A stretch of DNA of 64,000 nt from Sinorhizobium psoraleae (lineage in GTDB: Bacteria; Pseudomonadota; Alphaproteobacteria; Rhizobiales; Rhizobiaceae): NCBI RefSeq assembly GCF_013283645.1, contig NZ_JABEKV010000007.1:141830-205829 (forward strand). The letters run 5' to 3'. Below are positions 52,149-60,790 of this stretch, piece after piece. A model generated the notes under the pieces. The model had not been told where the DNA came from, did no database searches, and saw only the letters and a list, made by a program, of their open reading frames with translations. Within the stretch, counting starts at the first letter, position 1; each line of letters begins with the position of its first letter. The translations under genes and the position numbers were made by a program.

Positions 52149-53177
52149 TGCGCCCCAAGCACAGGCTCTTGCTGGCGATTGAATGCCGACAGAGGCCCCG
52201 GACTCATGTGGCCGACCACCGCTCGCGCTAGCCATGATGGCGCAGCGACCCTGCGTCCAACCGGAACCCGCCGGACCTGGCGAGGTAGTCATCGGCTAGG
52301 AAGACGGGATCGGGCCCACGCGTCGCTCCGCCGCTCGGCTCAGGGCTGGTTCGAAGGCGATCTGCGGGTGTGGAGGTAAGAATGCTATTTCGATTGGCTC
52401 ATGCTTGTGGCCTGATCGCGTCAACGGTCGCCATTGAGGCGTTCCTTATGTCTGCCGAACTAAGTGTTTTCCGTTACATGGAAAAGAACCGGCGAGACGT
52501 CCGTCACGGCTACCCGACGTTTGTAACTGAGCGTGGGTAACATATCTCATTCTTCCGATTGCACTTGACGTGGGCCGCCCTCTTATTTTGCGCAAGCCCT
52601 GACCACCTTGAAGACGTGAGAGGCCACTAGCCGATCTCCTTTCTCGGGGAACGAATGCGGAACTCCGCGGGCGGGTAAATCCGGCAGTGCGGCAAGCATT
52701 GTAGGCCGAAGAATGGCGATTGCGAGCCGCGAAAATTCACGGCAAGGATAAACATGAGCAGTGATCCGAACTCGTGGTATTCCGGCGCCTAAGCGCGGGC
52801 GCGGGCGCCGGCTTCATCGGATCGCGGTGCGGCCGTATGCGGGTGACTTTAGCGTGTCTTGCATAGTAGCTAAGATTGTATCGCAATACGTCTCGCCCCT
52901 GATTCCAACACAGGCTTTCAATTTCACCGGTAGTGGACGGGGGCTCAACTTGCATCGTCCTGCGCGCAGACCCGAATGAACGCAATAGGTGGACCTCAGC
53001 CAACCCGAAAGTGGGCTGTAGCGCCGCATGGCGGCTCCAAGTGACAGTCTACTGCGCGCAACAGCGGATACATCAACATAGTACTGCCACCACTTTCGTT
53101 AGCGGCTGTGCGATATTCGTTTTTGAGCGGGACCCGTTATTGTTAGCCAGAGCGAACGCTTCTCGTGGGGTGATCAA
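52149..53177. other. 1-kb intergenic region with one small gene
   Basis: Between the membrane cyclase and the patatin gene. Apart from the 52-codon frame at 52382-52540 I see no convincing coding sequence or RNA. Confidence 0.4.
52382..52540 (+). CDS. Possible small membrane peptide with a strong ribosome site
   Basis: 52 codons beginning ATG at 52382, with GGAGGT 5-6 bp ahead, the best Shine-Dalgarno sequence in the area. The peptide starts MLFRLAHACGLIASTVAIEA and FLMSAELSVF, a possible single membrane helix, then turns basic (MEKNRRDVRHGYPTFVTERG). I do not recognise it. The ribosome site and the membrane-helix pattern are the only evidence. It lies between a cyclase and a cyclic-nucleotide-binding lipase. 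Confidence 0.4.
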   Translation: MLFRLAHACGLIASTVAIEAFLMSAELSVFRYMEKNRRDVRHGYPTFVTERG

Positions 53178-55061
53178 ATGGCCTCCGTCGATGCCCTTGC
53201 GGCGAGATTACTGTCGGCGACATTGATGTTCGATAGGGCATCTTTGGCGGCACTTGAGGCTTTGGCTGCCGAATCTGACCGGCGGGTTTTGCGACGCGGC
53301 GAGATCCTGGTTCGCGAAGGTGATCCGTCGGACCGGTTCTTTATCGTGCTGTCGGGGCGCTTTACGGTGCACAAAGAAGAATCCGCCGGGTGGGTCGCCG
53401 AGATCGGCCAGGGCGAACTCATCGGTGAGGTCGGTTTCTTTGCAGGGCTGCCCCGTATGGCCACCGTGCTTGCAGCGCGCGATTCGATTGTCCTTGAAAT
53501 CCGCGGCAACCAGTTCGAGAAAGCGGCCGAGGTCTTGCCAAGCCTGCGACAGGCGGTCACCACGTTTCTCGCGTGCCGGTTTGCCAAGCAAGCTCCGAAT
53601 TCATCGCGTCCCAAGGAGCCTGCCAAGATCCGAACGCTTGCGGTCATTCCAGCTGGCGGAAGTCGCATTTCGCCAGTTTTCATCCGGTACCTGCGGAAAG
53701 CATTGGGCGCGGCCACGCGCACTCAGTTTCTTGCTCGGCCTGACATTGAAGCGCGGTTCGCCGGTCTTCCGATCGACGATCAGCCGCTCCTCAACTGGTT
53801 GAACGAACTCGAGGCCAGGACCGAAATCATCGTTTATGTCGCCGATGAAGAGCCCAATGAATGGACGCGGGTCTGCATTCGCCAAGCCGACAGCGTCCTG
53901 TTACTCGCCGGCGCGTCCTCTTCGTTCCGCCTGAACCTATCCGAGGAACTGGCGCTATCGGTTCATTCACCGTCGACCGTGCGGCTCATTCTGGTTCACG
54001 ACAATCGCTCGGCAACGGTCTCCGGTACGGCTAAATGGCTAAACGAGCGTCCTCATGTTGGCCATCATCATCATGTTGCACTGGAGGACGAGTCTGACAT
54101 CCAACGCCTGGTTCGATTCATTTCCGGCAAGGCAAGGGGTTTCGTGGCGGCGGGGGGCGGGTCCCTCGGCTGCGCTCATCTTGGTGTCTACAAGGCCCTC
54201 GTAGAGGCGGGCGCTCGCTTCGACTATCTCGGCGGGACAAGTTCCGGAGCGGCGATGATGGCCGGCTTCGCCAGAGGATTGGATGCAGATGAGATCGACC
54301 GAGGCACGCACAACATATTCATCAAGAGTCGGGCTTTTCGCCGTCCCACTTTGCCGCATTTCGCGCTCCTGGATCACAAAGTGTTCGATCGGGCCCTTCG
54401 GGCGGAGTACAGTGACGTTCTGATCGAGGATCTTTGGCTTCCGTTCTTTGCGCTTTCGACCAATCTGAGCAGTCGTCAACCCCATGTTCATCGTCGTGGA
54501 AAGCTGTGGCAGGCCGTTCGGGCGTCCGGCTCGATCCCGGGTGTCCTGCCGCCGTTCTTTACGGCGGACGGCGATATGCTCGTGGACGGCGGGATTATGA
54601 ACAATCTGCCGCTGGAGCAGATGAAGGAACTCAAGACCGGACCCAATGTCGTCGTGAGCTTGGAGTCGGGTGGACCACGGAAATACCACATCGACTATGA
54701 CCGCATCCCCGGAGCTTCCGAGTTGGCGCTCGCCTGGCTAAACCCTTTCGGTCGTGCCAGCTTGCCAAAGGTGCCCAGCGTGATTCACGTGATTGCTGCG
54801 AGCATGCTGGCACACCGGCCGCACGACATTGCCATTGGCGAAGAGGATATCTTGGTCTATCCGCCGGTTTCGAGCACGATCAGCTTCATGGATTGGAGCC
54901 GGCATTCCGAATTGTTTTCGGAAACCTACGACTGGACGATCCGATGGATCGAGGAACGTGTCCGCCAGAACGACCCAGGGCTCCAAGCGCTGCTCGGCAC
55001 CCCGGATCAGCAGGGCGTGATCCAAGGCTTTGGCGTCCGCAGGGACCCGTCTCTGATTTAG
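53178..55061 (+). CDS. Cyclic-nucleotide-binding patatin-like phospholipase
   Basis: 627 residues. Residues about 1-125 form a CRP-type cyclic-nucleotide-binding domain (LRRGEILVREGDPSDRFFIV, GELIGEVGFFAGLPRMATVL, with the phosphate-binding Arg in PRMATV). A linker follows, resembling the middle part of NTE/RssA-type proteins. The patatin domain at about 320-500 has the oxyanion loop GGGSLGCAHLGV, the nucleophile Ser in GGTSSGAAMMAG (about residue 354), and the catalytic Asp in MLVDGGIMNNLPLEQM (about 470). Such serine lipases release fatty acids from phospholipids. With two cyclase genes upstream it is an obvious candidate effector of their product. FadL lies next to it. Confidence 0.92.
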   Translation: MASVDALAARLLSATLMFDRASLAALEALAAESDRRVLRRGEILVREGDPSDRFFIVLSGRFTVHKEESAGWVAEIGQGELIGEVGFFAGLPRMATVLAARDSIVLEIRGNQFEKAAEVLPSLRQAVTTFLACRFAKQAPNSSRPKEPAKIRTLAVIPAGGSRISPVFIRYLRKALGAATRTQFLARPDIEARFAGLPIDDQPLLNWLNELEARTEIIVYVADEEPNEWTRVCIRQADSVLLLAGASSSFRLNLSEELALSVHSPSTVRLILVHDNRSATVSGTAKWLNERPHVGHHHHVALEDESDIQRLVRFISGKARGFVAAGGGSLGCAHLGVYKALVEAGARFDYLGGTSSGAAMMAGFARGLDADEIDRGTHNIFIKSRAFRRPTLPHFALLDHKVFDRALRAEYSDVLIEDLWLPFFALSTNLSSRQPHVHRRGKLWQAVRASGSIPGVLPPFFTADGDMLVDGGIMNNLPLEQMKELKTGPNVVVSLESGGPRKYHIDYDRIPGASELALAWLNPFGRASLPKVPSVIHVIAASMLAHRPHDIAIGEEDILVYPPVSSTISFMDWSRHSELFSETYDWTIRWIEERVRQNDPGLQALLGTPDQQGVIQGFGVRRDPSLI

Positions 55062-55176
55062 CGCCTCCCACTACGTCGTGTCACCTGAGAGCCAGCGGAT
55101 GATGAGCGGCGCAGCCCGGTTCCGGATGGTGATAACCACCGGGCAATAGTCCGGTCTTGACGCATGTGAGGGAGCG

Positions 55177-55359
55177 TCAGAGCTCGCTTTCGACGGACCA
55201 GACGCCCACGCCAGCGGCAATATCGCGGCGCTCGGCGCTGTCTTCGTAGATCGCGTAGCCGGCTCCGAGCAAGCCGGCGAATGTCTCGAACGAGAGCTCG
55301 ACATCGTCGGCACTCAGCAGGATCGGCCTGATCGAGGACAACCTGTTGAGGCTTGGCAT
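55177..55359 (-). CDS. Small hypothetical protein behind the FadL gene
   Basis: 60 residues starting on the ATG directly after the TAG of the FadL gene, so translational coupling is possible. MPSLNRLSSIRPILLSADDV and ELSFETFAGLLGAGYAIYED suggest a folded acidic peptide, but I recognise no family. It could also be read-through noise. Confidence 0.4.
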   Translation of the reverse strand: MPSLNRLSSIRPILLSADDVELSFETFAGLLGAGYAIYEDSAERRDIAAGVGVWSVESEL

Positions 55360-56610
55360 CTAGCCGCCGAATTTGTAGCGCAGAGCGAAAGAGATGATGT
55401 CGACGCTGCCCTCGGCCTCGCCGGCGGAGCGGACGCCTGCGGTCGTTTCGTCGACCGGCGCATCGTCAACAAAGAGGTGCGAATAGCCGACGTCGAGGGA
55501 AAGGCGCTCGCTCCAGTCGTAGCTCGCGCCGATGCTGGCCCAGATGCGGTCGGCATCCGGCAGCCGCATGGAGCGGTCCTCGTCCGTGGTCGGCGCGATC
55601 TCGTAGCCGAGGCCGGCGCGCAGCGTCAGATTGGGGTTGTACTGATATTCGCCGCCGAACGCGAAAAACCACACGTCGTCGTAATTCAGAGCCAGATCCG
55701 AGCCAGCCGGCGAGCCCTGGAACGGCACGGTCTGAATGCGGCTCCAATTCGCCCATTCGATGCCGGCGGTGAGCGCGAAAGACTCGGTGATCCGCTGCCG
55801 CAGGCCGATGGTGACCGTTTCGGGCAGCTTTATGTCGGCTGTGATCGGATAGCGGCCCGCGGGAATCAAGCCGCCTGCGACGGGAATATCGAAGGACTGG
55901 CTGCCGTCGAGCGTATGCTTGACCATCGAGCGGTAGCCGATGCCAAGGGTCGTGCCGTCGAAGGGCGTCAGCGTTACGCCGGCCACGAAGCCGACGCCGT
56001 AGTCGTCACCTTGAATGCGCTGCCGCGGTGGTGAACCGGTAGGCGCCAGGGCACTTTCGATCTCGACGTCGAGATACTGCACCTGCAGGCCGGCGGCAAC
56101 GCTGATCATGTCGTTGAGCTTGACGCCAACGACCGGGCTCACATTGATCGACAGCACGTCGGCCTCGAGATGGCTGAACATGCCGACCCAAGGCACGTCC
56201 GAAGTGGTGCTGAGGCCATAGGGCGCGGTGACGCTTACACCGAAATAGAGCTGGTCGCTGACCGGCATGGCAAAATAGGTGCCCGGCACGATGCCAATCT
56301 TGCCGACATTGCCGCCGTCACCGGTGATTCCAAGCGCCGTCAGCGTCGAACGGGAGGGGTCCACGTCGAGTTCCGATCGCGGGAAGACGGCCGTGACATT
56401 GCCCTCGACAGTCACGCCGGTCACCGTTGTCACGGCCGCGGGGTTCCAGAACATGGAGCTGATCGAATCGCCCGGCGCAGCGATTCCGGCGAAGCTTGAG
56501 CCCTGGCCATAGGCGGATTGCTCTCGAACGGCGAAGCCCCCGGCCTTCGCCGTTGCCACTCCCGCCAGTAACGCCGCCACCGCCGTCGAAGCAAAAGATG
56601 ATGCACGCAT
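55360..56610 (-). CDS. OmpP1/FadL-type outer-membrane transport protein
   Basis: 416 residues with a signal peptide (MRASSFASTAVAALLAGVAT then AKAGGFAV) and the family-typical mature N-terminus FAVREQSAYGQGSSFAGIAA followed by SSMFWNPAAVT (N-P-A motif of FadL). The rest is beta-barrel-like, ending SFALRYKF with a C-terminal aromatic residue region. FadL proteins form a 14-strand outer-membrane channel for long-chain fatty acids or other hydrophobic compounds. It is convergent with the patatin gene, so lipid release and lipid passage are encoded together. An alpha-r14-type sRNA lies about 135 bp upstream on the other strand. Confidence 0.9.
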   Translation of the reverse strand: MRASSFASTAVAALLAGVATAKAGGFAVREQSAYGQGSSFAGIAAPGDSISSMFWNPAAVTTVTGVTVEGNVTAVFPRSELDVDPSRSTLTALGITGDGGNVGKIGIVPGTYFAMPVSDQLYFGVSVTAPYGLSTTSDVPWVGMFSHLEADVLSINVSPVVGVKLNDMISVAAGLQVQYLDVEIESALAPTGSPPRQRIQGDDYGVGFVAGVTLTPFDGTTLGIGYRSMVKHTLDGSQSFDIPVAGGLIPAGRYPITADIKLPETVTIGLRQRITESFALTAGIEWANWSRIQTVPFQGSPAGSDLALNYDDVWFFAFGGEYQYNPNLTLRAGLGYEIAPTTDEDRSMRLPDADRIWASIGASYDWSERLSLDVGYSHLFVDDAPVDETTAGVRSAGEAEGSVDIISFALRYKFGG

Positions 56611-56744
56611 GCGCGTCCTCCCTCTCCGGTCTCATTCCACGCCCTCATGCCTCCTCGCATGCGAACGCTTTCGGCGCGCTACGTGTCAGATTGCGACAAA
56701 AGACGCTTCCGGACAATTGCCTCTCCGGCATGCGGTGCTTTCGT

Positions 56745-56866
56745 ATTTCAGACGGCCCACTCCTCCTCCCAGCGACGTCTGTGGGAACAGCGGCATTCCT
56801 CCTCCCAGTCGCTGTTCGGTTCTTTTGGGAAAGCCTGCCGCACCTCCTCCCGCGGCAGGCTTTTTC
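56745..56866 (+). ncRNA. Alpha-r14 family small RNA (NfeR1/Smr14-like)
   Basis: Three hairpins in a row, each with CCTCCTCCC in its loop (56762-56770, 56798-56806, 56843-56851). Stem 1 pairs CAGACG (56749-56754) with CGTCTG (56776-56781); stem 2 pairs AACAGCG (56786-56792) with CGCTGTT (56810-56816); stem 3 pairs AAGCCTGCCG (56831-56840) with CGGCAGGCTT (56853-56862) and ends in TTTTT. Three identical anti-Shine-Dalgarno loops are the published hallmark of the alpha-r14 family, trans-acting RNAs that block translation of many transport genes and are induced by stress. The 5' end is estimated. Confidence 0.85.
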
Positions 56867-57020
56867 GTATTCGGGGATGCGCACGCACTTTTTCGATCCT
56901 GCTATTTCACCGGAATCATGATGTGCGGAATCATGATGTGCGCGTAGGGAGACCCCGTGCATACAAGGCATGGACGTATAAGGCTCGGATCCGTCGGGTA
57001 GCCGACCGAAGCAGCGGTGT

Positions 57021-58853
57021 TCAGCTTCGGGAGGCGGCAACCTTCTGACCAACGTCAAAAGACGGCTGGGCAACACGCACTCGGTTCCGACCATCGCCCT
57101 TTGCGCGATAGAGGCTGGCGTCCGCTTGAGCAACCAAGCGCGACCATGCGTCGGCACCCGGTCCGCTCCGTGCCACACCGAAACTTGCCGTAACCCTCAG
57201 GGGCTCTCCTTCCAGCGTCGTGAATTTCTTGTGCTGCATGGCGAGGCGAAGCTTCCTGGCAAGCGCGATCGCTCCCGGAAGGTCGTCTCCAGGAGCCAAG
57301 ATGGCAAATTCCTCTCCACCGAAGCGGGCGACGACGTCCTGCGAGCGAGTGAGTGAGCGCAGGAGAGCCGCGGTCTCTCTAAGAACGCGGTCGCCGGTCG
57401 GATGGCCGTATGTGTCGTTGATCCTCTTGAAGTGATCTATGTCCAGCAGCACGAGGCAAGCTGCCTCGTTGCGCGCCCACTCCTCGGCGATGCGGTCCAG
57501 GGCACGTCGGTTGAGGAGAGAAGTGAGGCCGTCGGTGTCGGCTTCGACCCGCAGCTTGCTGGTAATCGATGCGCGCTCCTGGAGTTTGCTATGGAGGACC
57601 TCAAGCGCACCGAACAGATTGCGGATCTCTCCCGCCTGTCCAGAAAGCGATTTATGGACCTGCGGACGGTCTTCAGCCAACCGCAAAACCTCCTCATGGA
57701 CCTGAAGAAGGGGGCGGAAGATCTGGGTGCGGATAGAAAGGATGACCCCGCTCAAAATCGCGAGGATAGCGCAGGTGACGAGCAGAACCATGGCGAGCGT
57801 GATCAACGCAGCCCTCCTGGCTATCACATACTTCTCCACCGCCGCGTCGAGGAACTCGCTGCGATAGGCCTCGATCGGCCGCATTGTCGGTACGAAGCGG
57901 TTTGTCAGTTCTGTTGCTGTCACCGAATAGTGCTTCTGTGAACGGCCCTCGCCGATCAAGCCGTCAATCAAGCTCAAGCCATCGCCGAAGAACCGCTCGA
58001 TGATTTCGGTGCGGTGCTTGGCGAACGCGGGGCCGTCGTAAAGGGCAGTGTGGTTGTTGATGACCTGCCATAGTTCAAGGACGCGGCCCTGGCTTTGTCT
58101 GCTGTCGATGACGTTTTCGAGCGGCAGTCTTTGCCCCGTTGCGACCGCTGCAAGGATCTGCGACGCCATGCGGCCGCCGTAATCTCGGAGGTCCGTCAAC
58201 ATCTGTCCAACAAGGACCGGCGCGGCCAGACCCGTGTCGTGTCGGACGAGTTCGTTCGCTCTCCATGCGACGACGGGCTGGAAGCGATCGGATACCGCAA
58301 ACATGCTGTCGATGGCATCCTGCAGCTCCTCCCGCTTCAGTAACGCGCGCGGGACCGCGGCGATGCGGTCGACCTTCGATCTCGCCAATGCGAGTTGCTC
58401 AACGACCCCCGCCAGCAGCTCGTGTGGAACTTGATGGTGATGCAGGCCCCAGGGTGCATCGGAACGGGCGCCGAGCGCCGCGAGCGCGGCATCGATCCGG
58501 TTCCGAAGTTCCAGGAGCCGCTTGGCGCCCGAGCTTACGAGCGATGGCTCTTCCGACATCACGATGTTGGCAGGACCTCGCTCGGCCGCGAGAAGATTGG
58601 CGGTGTCAAGGATCAGCCGATATTGCTGAATGTCGTAAAGGTTCTGACGCGAGACGATAAATTGCTGGTAAGTGGGCGTAACGCTCGTCAGAGCAAGGCC
58701 GGCCGTGCACACAATTGCGAGCACCATACGGAGCGACAGTTTCTTGTCATAACGGGGACGAATGTTCCGGGCCGCACGAGCGAACCCGCCGCCCAATCCG
58801 GCGGCTACCACGTTCACCGTGCTGTGAAGAAAGGTGCGGATCCAGGTGGACAT
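57021..58853 (-). CDS. Membrane-anchored diguanylate cyclase
   Basis: 610 residues. One membrane helix at about 43-65 (LRMVLAIVCTAGLALTSVTP) and another at about 345-370 (ALITLAMVLLVTCAILAILS) enclose a periplasmic helical sensor domain. The GGDEF domain at about 435-600 begins DTDGLTSLLNRRALDRIAEE and has the active site VVARFGGEEFAILAPG; the inhibitory site RSQD lies five residues upstream, so product inhibition is expected. It should make cyclic di-GMP from an external cue. It ends about 155 bp from the alpha-r14 RNA. The gene is intact. Confidence 0.93.
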   Translation of the reverse strand: MSTWIRTFLHSTVNVVAAGLGGGFARAARNIRPRYDKKLSLRMVLAIVCTAGLALTSVTPTYQQFIVSRQNLYDIQQYRLILDTANLLAAERGPANIVMSEEPSLVSSGAKRLLELRNRIDAALAALGARSDAPWGLHHHQVPHELLAGVVEQLALARSKVDRIAAVPRALLKREELQDAIDSMFAVSDRFQPVVAWRANELVRHDTGLAAPVLVGQMLTDLRDYGGRMASQILAAVATGQRLPLENVIDSRQSQGRVLELWQVINNHTALYDGPAFAKHRTEIIERFFGDGLSLIDGLIGEGRSQKHYSVTATELTNRFVPTMRPIEAYRSEFLDAAVEKYVIARRAALITLAMVLLVTCAILAILSGVILSIRTQIFRPLLQVHEEVLRLAEDRPQVHKSLSGQAGEIRNLFGALEVLHSKLQERASITSKLRVEADTDGLTSLLNRRALDRIAEEWARNEAACLVLLDIDHFKRINDTYGHPTGDRVLRETAALLRSLTRSQDVVARFGGEEFAILAPGDDLPGAIALARKLRLAMQHKKFTTLEGEPLRVTASFGVARSGPGADAWSRLVAQADASLYRAKGDGRNRVRVAQPSFDVGQKVAASRS

Positions 58854-58989
58854 GAAATTCGGGCGTTGCTTTGTTCTGTTCGAAGGCGTTCACGATGCGG
58901 GCCGGGGCCTATTGCCTACTTCTAGTGCTTTCGACCTTCCGTTGTATGAACAACATTGGTTACGAGGTTCTGAGCAGAGCAGGTCGGGT

Positions 58990-59270
58990 AATCTTCAGCT
59001 GACCGCCGACGATCTCGACCGCATGGAAACGGCGATCCGCGAGCGCACCCTGGGCTTCTTCTCCGGCGTGGTGCTGTCGCTGCTTCGGGAGCGACATACG
59101 TCAGGCCGATCGTTGCACTCAGCTGGATTGCAGGTGAGCCGGTAGGCATTCTTGAGATCGGTGCGGTTTCGCTCGTGATCGCAAGCATCGCGATGCTTCA
59201 GATTGGTCGGCAACGCGCGCAGCGGGGATCCGTGGGCATTTCTGCAATAATAACCGCTAAGGGAATTTGA
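58990..59270 (+). pseudogene. Small membrane protein with a frameshift
   Basis: One frame reads NLQLTADDLDRMETAIRERT and LGFFSGVVLSLL; near 59088 a shift leads to GATYVRPIVALSWIAGEPVG, ILEIGAVSLVIASIAMLQIG and a tail ending AIITAKGI before TGA 59268. Joined, it would be a protein of about 90 residues with two or three membrane helices. I do not recognise the family. Either part alone looks incomplete, which supports a frameshifted gene. Confidence 0.45.
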
Positions 59271-59409
59271 AGTTGCCTGGATTGAAGCGGTTAGCGCGGA
59301 TCGGCCTGAAACGTTCAAGGGGTCGGTCAATTTCGTTCCAGAGGTAGTCGCCGGTCTAGTGCGGCGGAGTATATGTCCTGGGCATCGCTGCCATCGAGAG
59401 TGAGGTATG

Positions 59410-59700
59410 TCACGGGGTCCGTTCCAAGACGATTTTCAGTGTCCTGATGACGTCGGCCGCGTCCACCAGAGCATCCCTGACCTCTTTAGCCGAAAGGTCG
59501 CGAGCCCGCTCCGACGATATCCGGAGATCGATCAGGACGTCTCGCGCACGATGGGCCTCAACCGTGCCAGTTTGCTCGCGCATGTCGCGGATCGTGTCTA
59601 TCGCGCGGTCAAAGAGCCGGCTTGTCTCATAGTGTGTCAGCCGGTCCGACTCATTTGCCGCCCTAATCAGCTCTGAGATGAAATCGCTCGTAAGACTCAT
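59410..59700 (-). CDS. Conserved small rhizobial protein
   Basis: 96 residues from the ATG at 59700 (MSLTSDFISELIRAANESDR). It is helical with a Leu/Arg pattern (LTHYETSRLFDRAIDTIRDM) and resembles an uncharacterised family of short proteins in Rhizobiales. No signal or membrane part. It lies in a row of minus-strand genes with the next small gene and mucR, each with its own leader. Confidence 0.6.
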   Translation of the reverse strand: MSLTSDFISELIRAANESDRLTHYETSRLFDRAIDTIRDMREQTGTVEAHRARDVLIDLRISSERARDLSAKEVRDALVDAADVIRTLKIVLERTP

Positions 59701-59808
59701 CGTTCTGTGCAGCAAGCTGCTCCTGGAGTGGTGGCAATTTCCATGGTGCGAGCATTCGGGCACAGCCGTGGCTTGCCCTCGCCCAACTAAGAGCCGGGCG
59801 CTCAGGAC

Positions 59809-60000
59809 TCAAGCCCAACCTACGTGCTCGCGCTTCGCCAGCTTCAAGAAAAGTCCAAACCAGAAGCGGTACTCTGGCGTGTCCACGCCGCGGTACGCCT
59901 CAAGAGCGCAGTAGGCGACCGACATCGTCGCGCCTTTGCCGTGCTCGGCAACCGCTACGTCGACAGCGTCTTCTTCGGTCAGGTCTTGCCAATCGATCAT
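59809..60000 (-). CDS. Small conserved hypothetical protein
   Basis: 63 residues: MIDWQDLTEEDAVDVAVAEH, then GKGATMSVAYCALEAYRGVD and a C-terminal FWFGLFLKLAKREHVGW. The acidic N-terminus and aromatic C-terminus look like a compact folded domain found in short rhizobial plasmid proteins, but I know no function. GGAGGG lies 5-6 bp ahead of the ATG, a strong ribosome site. Confidence 0.6.
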   Translation of the reverse strand: MIDWQDLTEEDAVDVAVAEHGKGATMSVAYCALEAYRGVDTPEYRFWFGLFLKLAKREHVGWA

Positions 60001-60058
60001 TGGTTTCCCTCCTTCGGCGACGTGCTCATTTGCGGCCCGCCAAGCTCCGGCACCGTCG

Positions 60059-60550
60059 TCAGCCGAACTTCAGGCCGATCTTCTTGCGAAGGGGAGTGGG
60101 GGCTTCAGCGGGCACCGATGCCGGTTTCTTTCCAAGCCCCGTCGCGCGTGCGAGTTCCGAGCGCTGTCGGGCATAGTTCGGAGCTGTCATCGGGTAGTCG
60201 GCCGGGAGCTTCCACTTTTCGCGATACTGTTCCGGCGTCAGACCGTAGCTCGCCATGAGGTGGCGCCTCAGCGATTTGAATTTCTTGCCGTCCTCCAGGC
60301 AGATGATGAAGTCGTCTGTCACGGATTTCTTGACCGGGACGGCGGGGCGTTGCTCCTCGGCCGCGGGCTCGGCTTTCGCTGGTGGAGCAGTCCCATTCAG
60401 CGAGTCGTAGGTCTGCTGGATAAGAAGCCGTAGATCGCCGGCGGGAATGACGTTGCGGCTCAAATAGGCGGATACGATGCGGCTGGTGAGCTCAAGTCTG
60501 CGTTCCTTTATCTCTGAGCGCGATTCCGTCAATGTTCTTCTCCGTAGCAT
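60059..60550 (-). CDS. MucR/Ros-family transcriptional regulator, atypical zinc site
   Basis: 163 residues. The N-terminal part LTSRIVSAYLSRNVIPAGDL is the MucR oligomerisation region. The C-terminal Ros-type DNA-binding domain reads FIICLEDGKKFKSLRRHLMA then YGLTPEQYREKWKLPADYPM and NYARQRSELARATGLG. In canonical MucR/Ros the finger is CxxC; here the second Cys is Asp (CLED) and the last His of the H-x3/4-H pair is replaced in HLMASYGL. Zinc-free variants are known among Mesorhizobium members, so it may still fold. MucR proteins silence genes for exopolysaccharide and motility. Confidence 0.88.
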   Translation of the reverse strand: MLRRRTLTESRSEIKERRLELTSRIVSAYLSRNVIPAGDLRLLIQQTYDSLNGTAPPAKAEPAAEEQRPAVPVKKSVTDDFIICLEDGKKFKSLRRHLMASYGLTPEQYREKWKLPADYPMTAPNYARQRSELARATGLGKKPASVPAEAPTPLRKKIGLKFG

Positions 60551-60790
60551 GTCACCAACTGTAATCCGTCCACGTAATGGACAGGTATTTCGGTCGGAAG
60601 GAAGGCGGCGTGAGAGAAAGGCAATAATTATCGACAGTTTTTTGACGTCCTTTGTTCTTCATTTCTGACGTCCTTGCGGAATTAGGGCCACAGAGTCTCT
60701 TGAGTTTTCTGTCGTGATTGCCTGTTCGGATTCTCTCCAGCTCACATCCCCTTCCGCAGCGCGCGGAGGGGAAGCATTGAACTTCAGAGA

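Noticed and set aside
42744..58853. Interpretation of the cyclase/patatin block as a classical CBASS defence operon
   Set aside because: CBASS uses CD-NTase-fold synthases; the enzymes here are class III cyclases and the lipase carries a CRP-type domain, so only an analogy can be drawn.
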